A DNA stretch of 21,987 nucleotides. Origin: an uncultured Gammaproteobacteria bacterium. Lineage in GTDB: Bacteria; Pseudomonadota; Gammaproteobacteria; Chromatiales; Chromatiaceae. Position numbers and translations under genes: made by a program. Location of the stretch: the NCBI GenBank assembly GCA_937926265.1, contig CALAZS010000269.1, forward strand, positions 1-21,987, in the 5' to 3' direction. Shown in pieces: positions 15,386-21,396 of the stretch. Numbering within the stretch: the stretch's first letter is position 1; every line of letters starts with the position of its first letter. The notes below the pieces were generated by a model. That model saw nothing but the letters and a program-made list of their open reading frames with translations. It did no database searches and was not told the origin of the DNA.

Positions 15386-16147
15386 TTAATTGGCTTCTTT
15401 CCTGGCATCAAGTACCTGAATCAGACGATCTGGAGGAACGTAACCTGGAACAAGTTTACCATCATCCAAAACCAGTGCCGGGGTACCGGAAACACCTACC
15501 AGTGAGCCCAGAAGCATGTGATCATCTACCGGGTTTTCACAATCATCTTTTCCTTTCAGAGAACCACCGGCCTTGGCAGTATCCATTGCTGCCCTTTTAT
15601 CCTCAGCACACCAGACCTGGACAGCTTTTTTATAGGAAGCAGAGCCCTGACCGGCTCTCGGGAAAAACAGGTAACGGATCTCAATGCCTTTTTCATTGTA
15701 TTCAGCCATTTGATCATGCAGCTTACGGCAGTAGCCGCAGTCAATATCGGTGAAAACATTTATACGGTGTTTTACAGCAGTTCCCTCGGGCACAGAATAT
15801 ATCACCATGTTATCCGTGCCTACACTTTCGATAGCGTTGATTTTGGCCTCCATGATCCGGGGCTCTGTCAGGTTTTCACGCGTCTGTAAATCAACAATGG
15901 TGCCCTGGATAAGGAACCTGGCATCTTCGGTCATGTAAACAATCTTCGGACCAAACATGACTTCATAAACACCCGGGACGGGCGTTGTCAAAACGCTGTC
16001 TGGCTTAATACCCGGCAAAATCATTTCTAGCGATTTTTGAATATTTTCGGCAGTTTTGGCATCGGCTGGTGCTGCCTGTAAATTTGAAGAAGCCACAGTA
16101 AAGAGAACGAGTAGACTTAAAAGTGTACTGGAAAAAAAGTTTTTCAT
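15386..16147 (-). CDS. dsbC: Thiol:disulfide interchange protein DsbC (periplasmic disulfide isomerase)
   Basis: DsbC reshuffles wrong disulfide bonds in periplasmic proteins and is kept reduced by DsbD. The 253-residue precursor has a signal peptide (about 1-25, ending near LQA). An N-terminal dimerisation domain is followed by a thioredoxin-like domain with the active-site C137-G-Y-C140. The second Cys pair C180/C203 matches the structural disulfide of E. coli DsbC, and the cis-Pro loop is VSGTP (P223). GCAGG lies about 12 bases before the ATG on the coding strand. The gene is downstream of xerD on the same strand with a 150-base gap. An xerD-dsbC order is conserved in many gammaproteobacteria, including E. 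coli, which supports both names. Confidence 0.96.
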   Translation of the reverse strand: MKNFFSSTLLSLLVLFTVASSNLQAAPADAKTAENIQKSLEMILPGIKPDSVLTTPVPGVYEVMFGPKIVYMTEDARFLIQGTIVDLQTRENLTEPRIMEAKINAIESVGTDNMVIYSVPEGTAVKHRINVFTDIDCGYCRKLHDQMAEYNEKGIEIRYLFFPRAGQGSASYKKAVQVWCAEDKRAAMDTAKAGGSLKGKDDCENPVDDHMLLGSLVGVSGTPALVLDDGKLVPGYVPPDRLIQVLDARKEAN

Positions 16148-16297
16148 TGGAATATGGACCTGCTTTACGGATTAAAATTGAAATCTGCCAACTATCCGCG
16201 ACGGCAATTTCACTAAAGCGTAAACTTTACCATTTCAGTCAGAAGACAGGTAGTTTTAAGACTTTAAATAACGCAAAAAATTCATCTTTGTTGTTTT
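16148..16297 (-). promoter_or_regulatory. Intergenic region between xerD and dsbC, probable dsbC promoter
   Basis: A 150-base gap separates the xerD stop from the dsbC start, long enough for a dsbC promoter. A short near-palindrome GTAAA-G-TTTAC is at about 16220-16230 (it reads GTAAACTTTAC on the plus strand). I see no clear -35/-10 pair and no terminator with a T-tract for xerD. Confidence 0.3.
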
Positions 16298-17209
16298 TTA
16301 TGCCCTCGGATGGTGACTGGCATGAACGTTTTTCAGCCTTTCCCTGGCAACATGGGTATAAATCTGGGTAGTCGATAAATCGCTATGTCCCAAAAGCATC
16401 TGTACTACCCTGAGATCGGCACCATGGTTAACCAGGTGCGTGGCAAAAGCATGGCGAACAGTATGAGGCGAAAGGTGCTTGTTAATCCCTGCCACGCGAG
16501 CGTGTTTTTTTATCCGGTACCAGAATGCCTGTCTCGTCATTCCATTACCGCGACGGGTAACGAACATTTGATCTGCCGGGCGTTCTTTCAAAAGATCCGG
16601 CCTGGCCTCGCGCATATAGCGGGTCAGCCAGTGCAAAGCCTCGTCACCCATCGGCACCAGGCGTTCCTTACCCCCTTTACCGATAACCCGGACAACACCC
16701 TGCACCAGGCTGACCTGGTCAGGTCTTAAAGAAACCAGTTCCGAAACCCGCAGACCGGTTGCATACAACAGCTCCAGCATGGTGCGGTCTCTGAAATCTT
16801 CGGCTATCTCCAGATCGGGAGCATCAAGCAGCGACTCTACTTCACTTTCTGAAAGTGATTTTGGCAAGGGCCGCCCCAGGGCAGGTGATTCAAGCTGTGC
16901 GGTCGGATCTTTGCTGATTTTGTTTTCCCTTAGGCAATACTGGTAAAACTGGCGCAGACAGGAAAGTACCCTGGCACTGGAACGCGCTTTCTTTCCCTGT
17001 TCGATCAGGTGTTGCAGGTACATGAACAGGTCAGCACGGCTAACCTTGAGAAGATCAGGTCTGCCACCTGCAACCATCCAGCACTGAAACTGGAAAAGAT
17101 CCGAACGGTAAGCATTTAAAGTATTATCTGCCAGACCGCGCTCCATCCAGATGGCATCGGCGAATTCTTCAATAAGACTGTCTGGCTGAATTTTATGCTC
17201 AGGCTTCAT
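16298..17209 (-). CDS. xerD: Site-specific tyrosine recombinase XerD
   Basis: XerD acts with XerC at the dif site to resolve chromosome dimers at division, under FtsK control. From the ATG at 17207-17209 the protein has 303 residues, close to E. coli XerD (298). The N-terminal core-binding domain (about 8-95) is followed by the catalytic domain with all six residues: R154 (TGLRVSEL), K178 (GKGGKER), H249 and R252 (SPHTVRHAF), H275 (LGHSDLS) and the nucleophile Y284 (IYTHV). An upstream ATG at 17308 would add 33 residues that read through ogt in another frame and are not XerD-like, so I reject it. The start overlaps the end of ogt by 11 bases, suggesting translational coupling. The dsbC neighbour favours XerD over XerC. 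Confidence 0.96.
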   Translation of the reverse strand: MKPEHKIQPDSLIEEFADAIWMERGLADNTLNAYRSDLFQFQCWMVAGGRPDLLKVSRADLFMYLQHLIEQGKKARSSARVLSCLRQFYQYCLRENKISKDPTAQLESPALGRPLPKSLSESEVESLLDAPDLEIAEDFRDRTMLELLYATGLRVSELVSLRPDQVSLVQGVVRVIGKGGKERLVPMGDEALHWLTRYMREARPDLLKERPADQMFVTRRGNGMTRQAFWYRIKKHARVAGINKHLSPHTVRHAFATHLVNHGADLRVVQMLLGHSDLSTTQIYTHVARERLKNVHASHHPRA

Positions 17210-17702
17210 GTTCAAGCAGCCAGGACTTAATCCGCATATTGTGCCCGGCTGTTTTTCCACCATAGCCACCGGGACCATTGGCAGCCACCACCCTATGGCA
17301 AGGTACAATCACTGCTACAGGGTTGCGTCGGCAGGCACCTCCAACAGCCCTGGCACTACTGCCTAGCAGTTTGGCCACCTCGCCGTAGGTTCGCGTCTGA
17401 CCTGAAGGAATATCTTCAAGTGCTGACCAGACCTTTTGTTGAAATTCGCTACCCCGGGTCATCACCGGGAGTTCAAATCGCATACATTTTCCTTCAAGGT
17501 AAGACTTTACCTGCTTTTCAGCTTGATGTTTCAAGGCACAGTTGCCCAAACCTGTTGACGAGGTATCCTTACTCGTTGGCGCGGCATGTTTTTCTGTGCC
17601 GGAGCCAAATCCCGCAGAAGTGATAAAAAACTCGTTACCTTCAACGGTGAGAAGACCTACCTCGGTGGGAATTGAAAATTGCCAATCTTTGTTTTCGACC
17701 AT
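17199..17702 (-). CDS. ogt: Methylated-DNA--protein-cysteine methyltransferase (Ogt/MGMT family)
   Basis: This enzyme removes alkyl groups from O6-alkylguanine (and O4-alkylthymine) by transferring them to its own cysteine. The C-terminal DNA-binding and active-site domain is complete: GSEFQQKVWSAL, SGQTRTYGEVA, the Arg finger region SSARAVGGACRRNP and the acceptor Cys in VPCHRVV (Cys135 from this start). The N-terminal about 75 residues are poorly conserved, as is usual in the family. The ATG at 17700-17702 gives 167 residues; a GTG immediately before it (17703-17705) is an equally possible start. No strong ribosome-binding site is seen. The stop codon lies inside the xerD start region, so ogt and xerD are probably cotranscribed, with ogt first. 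Confidence 0.93.
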   Translation of the reverse strand: MVENKDWQFSIPTEVGLLTVEGNEFFITSAGFGSGTEKHAAPTSKDTSSTGLGNCALKHQAEKQVKSYLEGKCMRFELPVMTRGSEFQQKVWSALEDIPSGQTRTYGEVAKLLGSSARAVGGACRRNPVAVIVPCHRVVAANGPGGYGGKTAGHNMRIKSWLLEHEA

Positions 17703-17740
17703 CACTTGAATTTGTTATTCTTCAACTCTTTTGAATTCAG

Positions 17741-17780
17741 CTAAGCTTTGATTGAGCTTATTTAGTTTTGATTGAGCTTA
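17741..17780 (+). repeat. 20-base direct tandem repeat in the ogt / yqcC-like divergent region
   Basis: Two adjacent 20-base units (17741-17760 and 17761-17780) share TTTGATTGAGCTTA exactly at their ends, and most of the rest. The first unit also holds an inverted repeat, TAAGCT-N7-AGCTTA (17742-17760). The repeat lies in the 92-base gap between two divergent genes, so it may touch their promoters, but no -35/-10 pair can be fixed. Confidence 0.8.
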
Positions 17781-17794
17781 AAAGGGCACTACCA

Positions 17795-18082
17795 ATGATT
17801 CCATCCTCTCAGGATATTAACCTGTTGTTACGTGAAATAGAACAGGAGTTACTGGACATTGACCTTCGCCCGGCTGATATGCCCGGGACCAGTCGATCGT
17901 CGTTTCCTGCCTGGGTGCAATTAATCATGTTACCGGCATTTGACAAGGTTCTGACTAAGCTGGGTGATTTGCCTGATAACTATGAATTAACACCATTGGC
18001 TCAACTGCAGCAACAATCTCCAGTAGAACAGACCGAGCATTTACTGGGGCTGATTGATGAGCTTGATGCGCTGCTTTGTTAG
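17795..18082 (+). CDS. yqcC: Small YqcC/DUF446-like protein
   Basis: The 95-residue protein is soluble, acidic and mostly helical. Its middle, FPAWVQLIMLPAF...LPDNYELTPLAQ, and its end, LLGLIDELDALL, resemble what I remember of the YqcC (DUF446) family: an aromatic, W.Q...LP, then LP and a pro/ala segment. The family has no established function; the E. coli gene lies near tRNA-modification gene truC. I chose the ATG at 17795, with AAAAGGG about 8 bases before it; a TTG at 17768 would lengthen the protein by 9 residues taken from the tandem repeat. It diverges from ogt and stands alone, followed by a 323-base gap. The name is a recognition by eye and could be wrong; the coding call is secure. 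Confidence 0.6.
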   Translation: MIPSSQDINLLLREIEQELLDIDLRPADMPGTSRSSFPAWVQLIMLPAFDKVLTKLGDLPDNYELTPLAQLQQQSPVEQTEHLLGLIDELDALLC

Positions 18083-18102
18083 GCTTTTCAGGCGCGTAGC
18101 CG

Positions 18103-18111
18103 TTATCCACA
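18103..18111 (+). promoter_or_regulatory. DnaA box, perfect TTATCCACA
   Basis: Exact match to the strong E. coli DnaA box. It forms the left half of a palindrome: arms GTTATCCACAG (18102-18112) and CTGTGGATAAC (18116-18126) around ATT. Confidence 0.75.
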
Positions 18112-18116
18112 GATTC

Positions 18117-18125
18117 TGTGGATAA
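18117..18125 (-). promoter_or_regulatory. DnaA box, perfect (minus strand TTATCCACA)
   Basis: Second exact box, facing the first with 5 bases between them. No T-tract follows the palindrome on either strand, so it is not an ordinary terminator. Confidence 0.75.
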
Positions 18126-18128
18126 CTC

Positions 18129-18137
18129 TGTGAAAAA
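18129..18137 (-). promoter_or_regulatory. DnaA box, relaxed (minus strand TTTTTCACA)
   Basis: Fits the relaxed consensus TTWTNCACA and lies 3 bases after the second perfect box in the same orientation, the kind of close tandem spacing seen in origin arrays. Confidence 0.5.
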
Positions 18138-18183
18138 GTTGCTCAAAAGAACGTTTGAACAGTAAAAATAAAGGGCACCTGTT

Positions 18184-18208
18184 AAATTGTAGTTTTTTTG
18201 TACAATTT
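18184..18208. repeat. Inverted repeat in AT-rich stretch
   Basis: Arms AAATTGTA (18184-18191) and TACAATTT (18201-18208) are perfect reverse complements around a 9-base loop containing seven T. It could be a regulator site, a small hairpin or part of an unwinding element. Confidence 0.55.
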
Positions 18209-18308
18209 GAATATAAATGAATAAAAACAAAATCTTACATAACATTTTTAAATCAAATTAATCGAAATTTGCGGCAAACAGACCTTTTATTCCCATAATT
18301 ATCGTCGC

Positions 18309-18317
18309 TGTGTAAAA
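18309..18317 (-). promoter_or_regulatory. DnaA box, relaxed (minus strand TTTTACACA)
   Basis: TGTGTAAAA on the plus strand fits the relaxed consensus TTWTNCACA on the minus strand. It lies across the AT-rich stretch from the other three boxes. A single relaxed match can occur by chance. Confidence 0.35.
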
Positions 18318-18405
18318 CAGTTAACTTATCTACCTGCATTTCACTCGATAAATAACAGGTTTATCATTATCCGCTAATTTTTTGTTACAAGAATATAACC
18401 TTCGC

Positions 18406-18843
18406 ATGACTGTTAAGAATTTTTGGGAATCCACACCATTGGAACAGCTGAATCGTAAGCAATGGGAGTCACTCTGTGACCATTGTGCAAAATGCTGTTT
18501 ACATAAAATTGAGGATATTGATAGCCAGGAAATTTACTTCACCAATGTCTGTTGCCGTTACCTGGATGAAAACTGCAACTGCCGCGAGTACGCAGATCGA
18601 TCCACCCTGGTACCCGATTGCGTCACGCTGACGCCCGCAGATCTTAAAAACCCGTACTGGTTACCTGATACCTGTGCTTATCGTCTTGTTGCAGAAGGTA
18701 AGCCTTTACCCGAATGGCATCCTTTAATCAGTGGTCGCCAGGAAAGCGTCGCTGAAGCAGGCCAGCAAATTGCCGGCAGGGTTGTCAGTGAACTGGAAGC
18801 TGATGACCTGGAACAACACCTAATTACCTGGGTAAAAGCCTGA
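18406..18843 (+). CDS. ycgN: UPF0260 / YcgN family cysteine-cluster protein
   Basis: The 145-residue protein closely follows E. coli YcgN: FWESTPLEQLNRKQWESLCD, CCLHKIED, EIYFTNVCCR, C.CREY, VPDCV.LT, WLPDTCAYRLVAEGK and LPEWHPLISG. Ten cysteines (24, 27, 30, 31, 49, 50, 57, 59, 72, 90) suggest bound metal, either zinc or an iron-sulfur cluster; this is inferred from the cysteine cluster and the family's biochemical role is not established. I chose the ATG at 18406, whose context matches the family N-terminus; a TTG at 18382 would add 8 residues. The TGA stop overlaps the ATG of the next gene (TGATG), so the two are translationally coupled. Confidence 0.93.
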   Translation: MTVKNFWESTPLEQLNRKQWESLCDHCAKCCLHKIEDIDSQEIYFTNVCCRYLDENCNCREYADRSTLVPDCVTLTPADLKNPYWLPDTCAYRLVAEGKPLPEWHPLISGRQESVAEAGQQIAGRVVSELEADDLEQHLITWVKA

Positions 18844-19919
18844 TGCAACAGCCAACAACATTAACGGGCTTTCTCGAAGCCAATGGTTTCCGGGTACGCT
18901 TCTACGATCTTGGTCGGCGTATTCAAAAAATCACGCGAAACGATTTTGAAAAATTCGAACAGCAGCAATTAGCTTACCCGTTTCCATTGCAGCAACAGGC
19001 CTGGTTTGCAATTTTGCTGACACAAAAGCAAAGCAACCTTAAAGAGGTTCAATCTGAACCGATAATATGGTTTCTCAGGTTTCCACTTGATGAAACCGGC
19101 AGGCTGGTTCTTGCCAGCCGTGATTATTTTCTTCACCGGCTGCTTGAGGCCAATTTATCAAACCATACTATTACCTCAGAAAAGTCTGAACAGAATGTTT
19201 CTGATGCGGCCCTGAAAGATAACCCGCATGTATTCAAACCCCGCGATGACAAGCTGGCCATTTTTCATGCCATTGTTACACAATCGTTAAAAACACCTGC
19301 ATCGCGTTTTTATGCTCACGCGAAAAATTATTTCTCAGGTGAACAGGGCTGGGATCAGTGGAATTTTGTTGGTTTTCAGGGTATTGCCGATCTTGCCGTC
19401 AGGTTTAATGAAGAAGACAACGCGCAGGTCATTGCCAATGCAATTCCCCATTTACCGGAACAACCACTTGAAGCCCTTTGCCAGTGCCTGGAAAACCTGC
19501 CCATCCCGTTGAACATTTCAACCGCCCTGCAGCACAGGCTTGAGCAGGAGCTTGCATTGCCTGCACCAGGCAACACCACATTGAGTTTTATCTGCCGTGC
19601 CGTTTCTTTATCTGAATCAAAAACAACCATCAATAATGTATATCAAATTGTTTTGTCCTCAGATGCTGCCAACAGCCCAGAAGTATTATCGGCTTTTGCA
19701 GCACGCTGCTGGCCATGGCTATCCGATCAGGCCAATGCAAAACTATATCTAAAGGCACTAGGTAATGCAGACCAGGCAACCTTTAATGCCTGCATAACAG
19801 ACCTGTTCTATCTTCCCGGTATGCGGGACAATTTATTATCTGTGATTCGGGATCCCAACAGACCCGATAAACTTGCAGAAAAGTTTGGTCAATTCATGCA
19901 GGATTTTTTCAGAAAATAA
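18843..19919 (+). CDS. DUF3549 family protein of unknown function
   Basis: The 358-residue soluble protein has no signal peptide or membrane segment. Recognisable family stretches are GFRVRFYDLGRRIQKI near the N-terminus, YPFPLQQQAWFAIL, WFLRFPLDE.G.L, the NPHVFKP..DKLAIFHA segment and GWDQWNFVGFQGIADLAVR. The C-terminal half is mostly helical and repeat-like, with leucine-rich helices suggesting an alpha-solenoid. I recall DUF3549 as a gammaproteobacterial family with no assigned function. Its start codon shares a base with the ycgN stop, so the protein may work with YcgN. It ends 11 bases from the convergent trhP stop. Confidence 0.85.
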   Translation: MQQPTTLTGFLEANGFRVRFYDLGRRIQKITRNDFEKFEQQQLAYPFPLQQQAWFAILLTQKQSNLKEVQSEPIIWFLRFPLDETGRLVLASRDYFLHRLLEANLSNHTITSEKSEQNVSDAALKDNPHVFKPRDDKLAIFHAIVTQSLKTPASRFYAHAKNYFSGEQGWDQWNFVGFQGIADLAVRFNEEDNAQVIANAIPHLPEQPLEALCQCLENLPIPLNISTALQHRLEQELALPAPGNTTLSFICRAVSLSESKTTINNVYQIVLSSDAANSPEVLSAFAARCWPWLSDQANAKLYLKALGNADQATFNACITDLFYLPGMRDNLLSVIRDPNRPDKLAEKFGQFMQDFFRK

Positions 19920-19930
19920 TCCAGAGACAC

Positions 19931-21241
19931 TTAGCGGGCAATAATCCGGGTTATCAGGTCCTTGTCACTCGGCTTAACTGGAAGATGCATTTTAACCTTC
20001 CAGCCACTGCCAGGTGCCACATCGAGTTTTTCACCTTCAAGTGATATCAGTTCATCCAGGGTAAATTGCTGGTTACCTTCAGGACGAATCATCTCCAGCT
20101 GGTCACCTACCGCAAAACGATTCTTCACATCAACTTCCGTCAATCCGGTTGCCTCATCATGCTGAATGATTTCAGCTACAAATTGAGACCGCGAACTTTT
20201 CGAAGAATTTTCGCGGTAATTCTGCAGTTCATCACTTTCATGGCGCTGGAAAAAACCATCGGTATAGCCACGGTTAGCCAGGCTCTCCAGTTCGGCCATA
20301 AGCGTCGGGTCAAAAGGACGACCGGCAACCGCATCATCGATGGCGCGACGGTAAACCTGGGTTGTTCTGGCCGTGTAGTAATGTGACTTTGTGCGCCCTT
20401 CAATCTTGAGGCAGTCAACACCTATTTCCGTCAGGCGCTGCACATGTTCGATCGCCCTTAAATCACGCGAGTTCATGATATAGGTGCCCTGCTCATCTTC
20501 GAAAACAGGCATGTACTCGCCGGGGCGGTTAAGCTCCTCCAGGTAATACACTTCATCAGCAGCAGGATGGCGCTTGATTTCATCCAGCGAAATTGAAACT
20601 TCAGCTGACTTGTCAAAATCTTCCTTGGAAATATTGTATTCCCAGCGACAGGCATTGGTGCAGGTACCCTGGTTGGCATCACGGTGATTAAAATAACCTG
20701 ACAGCAGGCATCGACCTGAATAGGCAATACAGAGTGCACCGTGCACGAAAACCTCGATTTCCATGTCGGGACAGGCCTGGCGGATTTCACTGACTTCATC
20801 GAGTGATAATTCACGCGACAGGATGACACGCGTTAAACCAATCGACTGCCAGAATTTTACGCCGGCAGAATTCACTGTATTGGCCTGCACGGAGAGATGG
20901 ATCGGCATCTCCGGCCACTTTTCCCTGACCAGCATAATTAACCCGGGATCAGCCATGATCAGGGCATCAGGACCCATCTCGATCACAGGCTTGATGTCAT
21001 CAAGGAAGGTTTTCAGCTTTGCACCGTGCGGCATGGCATTGGTGGCAACAAAAAACTGTTTACCCAGTGCATGTGCTTCATCAATACCGGTACGCAGATT
21101 ATCTTCGAGAAAATCATTATTTCGCACCCGCAGGCTGTAACGTGGCATACCGGCATAAACCGCATCTGCACCATAAGCATAGGCATAACGCATGTTTCTC
21201 AGGGTACCGGCCGGTGATAATAACTCTGGGACTTTCATCAT
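19931..21241 (-). CDS. trhP: tRNA hydroxylation protein TrhP (YegQ, peptidase U32 family)
   Basis: TrhP helps form 5-hydroxyuridine at position 34 of certain tRNAs, the precursor of cmo5U, using prephenate-derived chemistry; this role is known for E. coli YegQ. The 436-residue protein aligns closely with it (453 residues): PELLSPAGTLRNMRYAYAYG, ADAVYAGMPRYSLRVRNN, GPDALIMADPGLIMLVRE, HLSVQAN and ILSRELSL. The U32 signature E.FVHGALC.AYSGRCLLS is followed by GTCTNACRWEY. Four Cys (171, 178, 194, 198) should bind the iron-sulfur cluster. The C-terminal domain (about 335-436) looks like the family's beta domain. Two adjacent ATGs (21239-21241 and 21236-21238) are possible starts. Despite the U32 name, peptidase activity is not expected. 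Confidence 0.96.
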   Translation of the reverse strand: MMKVPELLSPAGTLRNMRYAYAYGADAVYAGMPRYSLRVRNNDFLEDNLRTGIDEAHALGKQFFVATNAMPHGAKLKTFLDDIKPVIEMGPDALIMADPGLIMLVREKWPEMPIHLSVQANTVNSAGVKFWQSIGLTRVILSRELSLDEVSEIRQACPDMEIEVFVHGALCIAYSGRCLLSGYFNHRDANQGTCTNACRWEYNISKEDFDKSAEVSISLDEIKRHPAADEVYYLEELNRPGEYMPVFEDEQGTYIMNSRDLRAIEHVQRLTEIGVDCLKIEGRTKSHYYTARTTQVYRRAIDDAVAGRPFDPTLMAELESLANRGYTDGFFQRHESDELQNYRENSSKSSRSQFVAEIIQHDEATGLTEVDVKNRFAVGDQLEMIRPEGNQQFTLDELISLEGEKLDVAPGSGWKVKMHLPVKPSDKDLITRIIAR

Positions 21242-21396
21242 TTAACTCACTGCAAATAAACTGGGGCTATTGTAGCCGACTTGAGCGCCGTATTGACTTA
21301 CAGAATAGTAGAGAATTTTTAAGGGAGCAGAAAGCCAGATGAAATTAACTGTAAAATTGACTGAAAATTGATTTTGAAACTGAGATGTAAATTGAT
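21242..21396 (-). promoter_or_regulatory. Intergenic region upstream of trhP
   Basis: The 155-base AT-rich gap lies between two minus-strand genes. TACAAT on the minus strand (21269-21274) is a possible -10 for trhP, set in a small GGCT/AGCC inverted repeat, but no matching -35 is evident. No strong terminator for the upstream gene is seen. Confidence 0.3.

Larger units (their letters stand above)
18083..18405. other. AT-rich intergenic region with DnaA-box cluster
   Basis: No coding sequence is supported in these 323 bases. The left end has DnaA boxes in a palindrome. The centre (about 18140-18290) is strikingly AT-rich and includes an inverted repeat; the right part has a fourth relaxed DnaA box (18309-18317) and must carry the ycgN promoter. 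No GATC site occurs in the gap. The layout (boxes beside an AT-rich stretch) is what a replication origin looks like, but dnaA, dnaN, gidA/mnmG or rpmH are not in the window. Confidence 0.6.

Noticed and set aside
15247..15753. Open frame of 168 codons on the plus strand across the phosphatase-dsbC junction
   Set aside because: It is antisense to two clearly identified genes and its translation looks like random composition.
17210..17308. Upstream ATG extending XerD by 33 residues
   Set aside because: The extra residues are ogt sequence read in another frame and do not resemble XerD; the ATG at 17209 gives the normal length.
18102..18126. Palindrome as an intrinsic terminator of the yqcC-like gene
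   Set aside because: The stem is perfect, but no T-tract follows it on either strand, and both arms are exact DnaA boxes.
18382..18405. TTG start extending YcgN by 8 residues
   Set aside because: The ATG at 18406 matches the family N-terminus and normal length.
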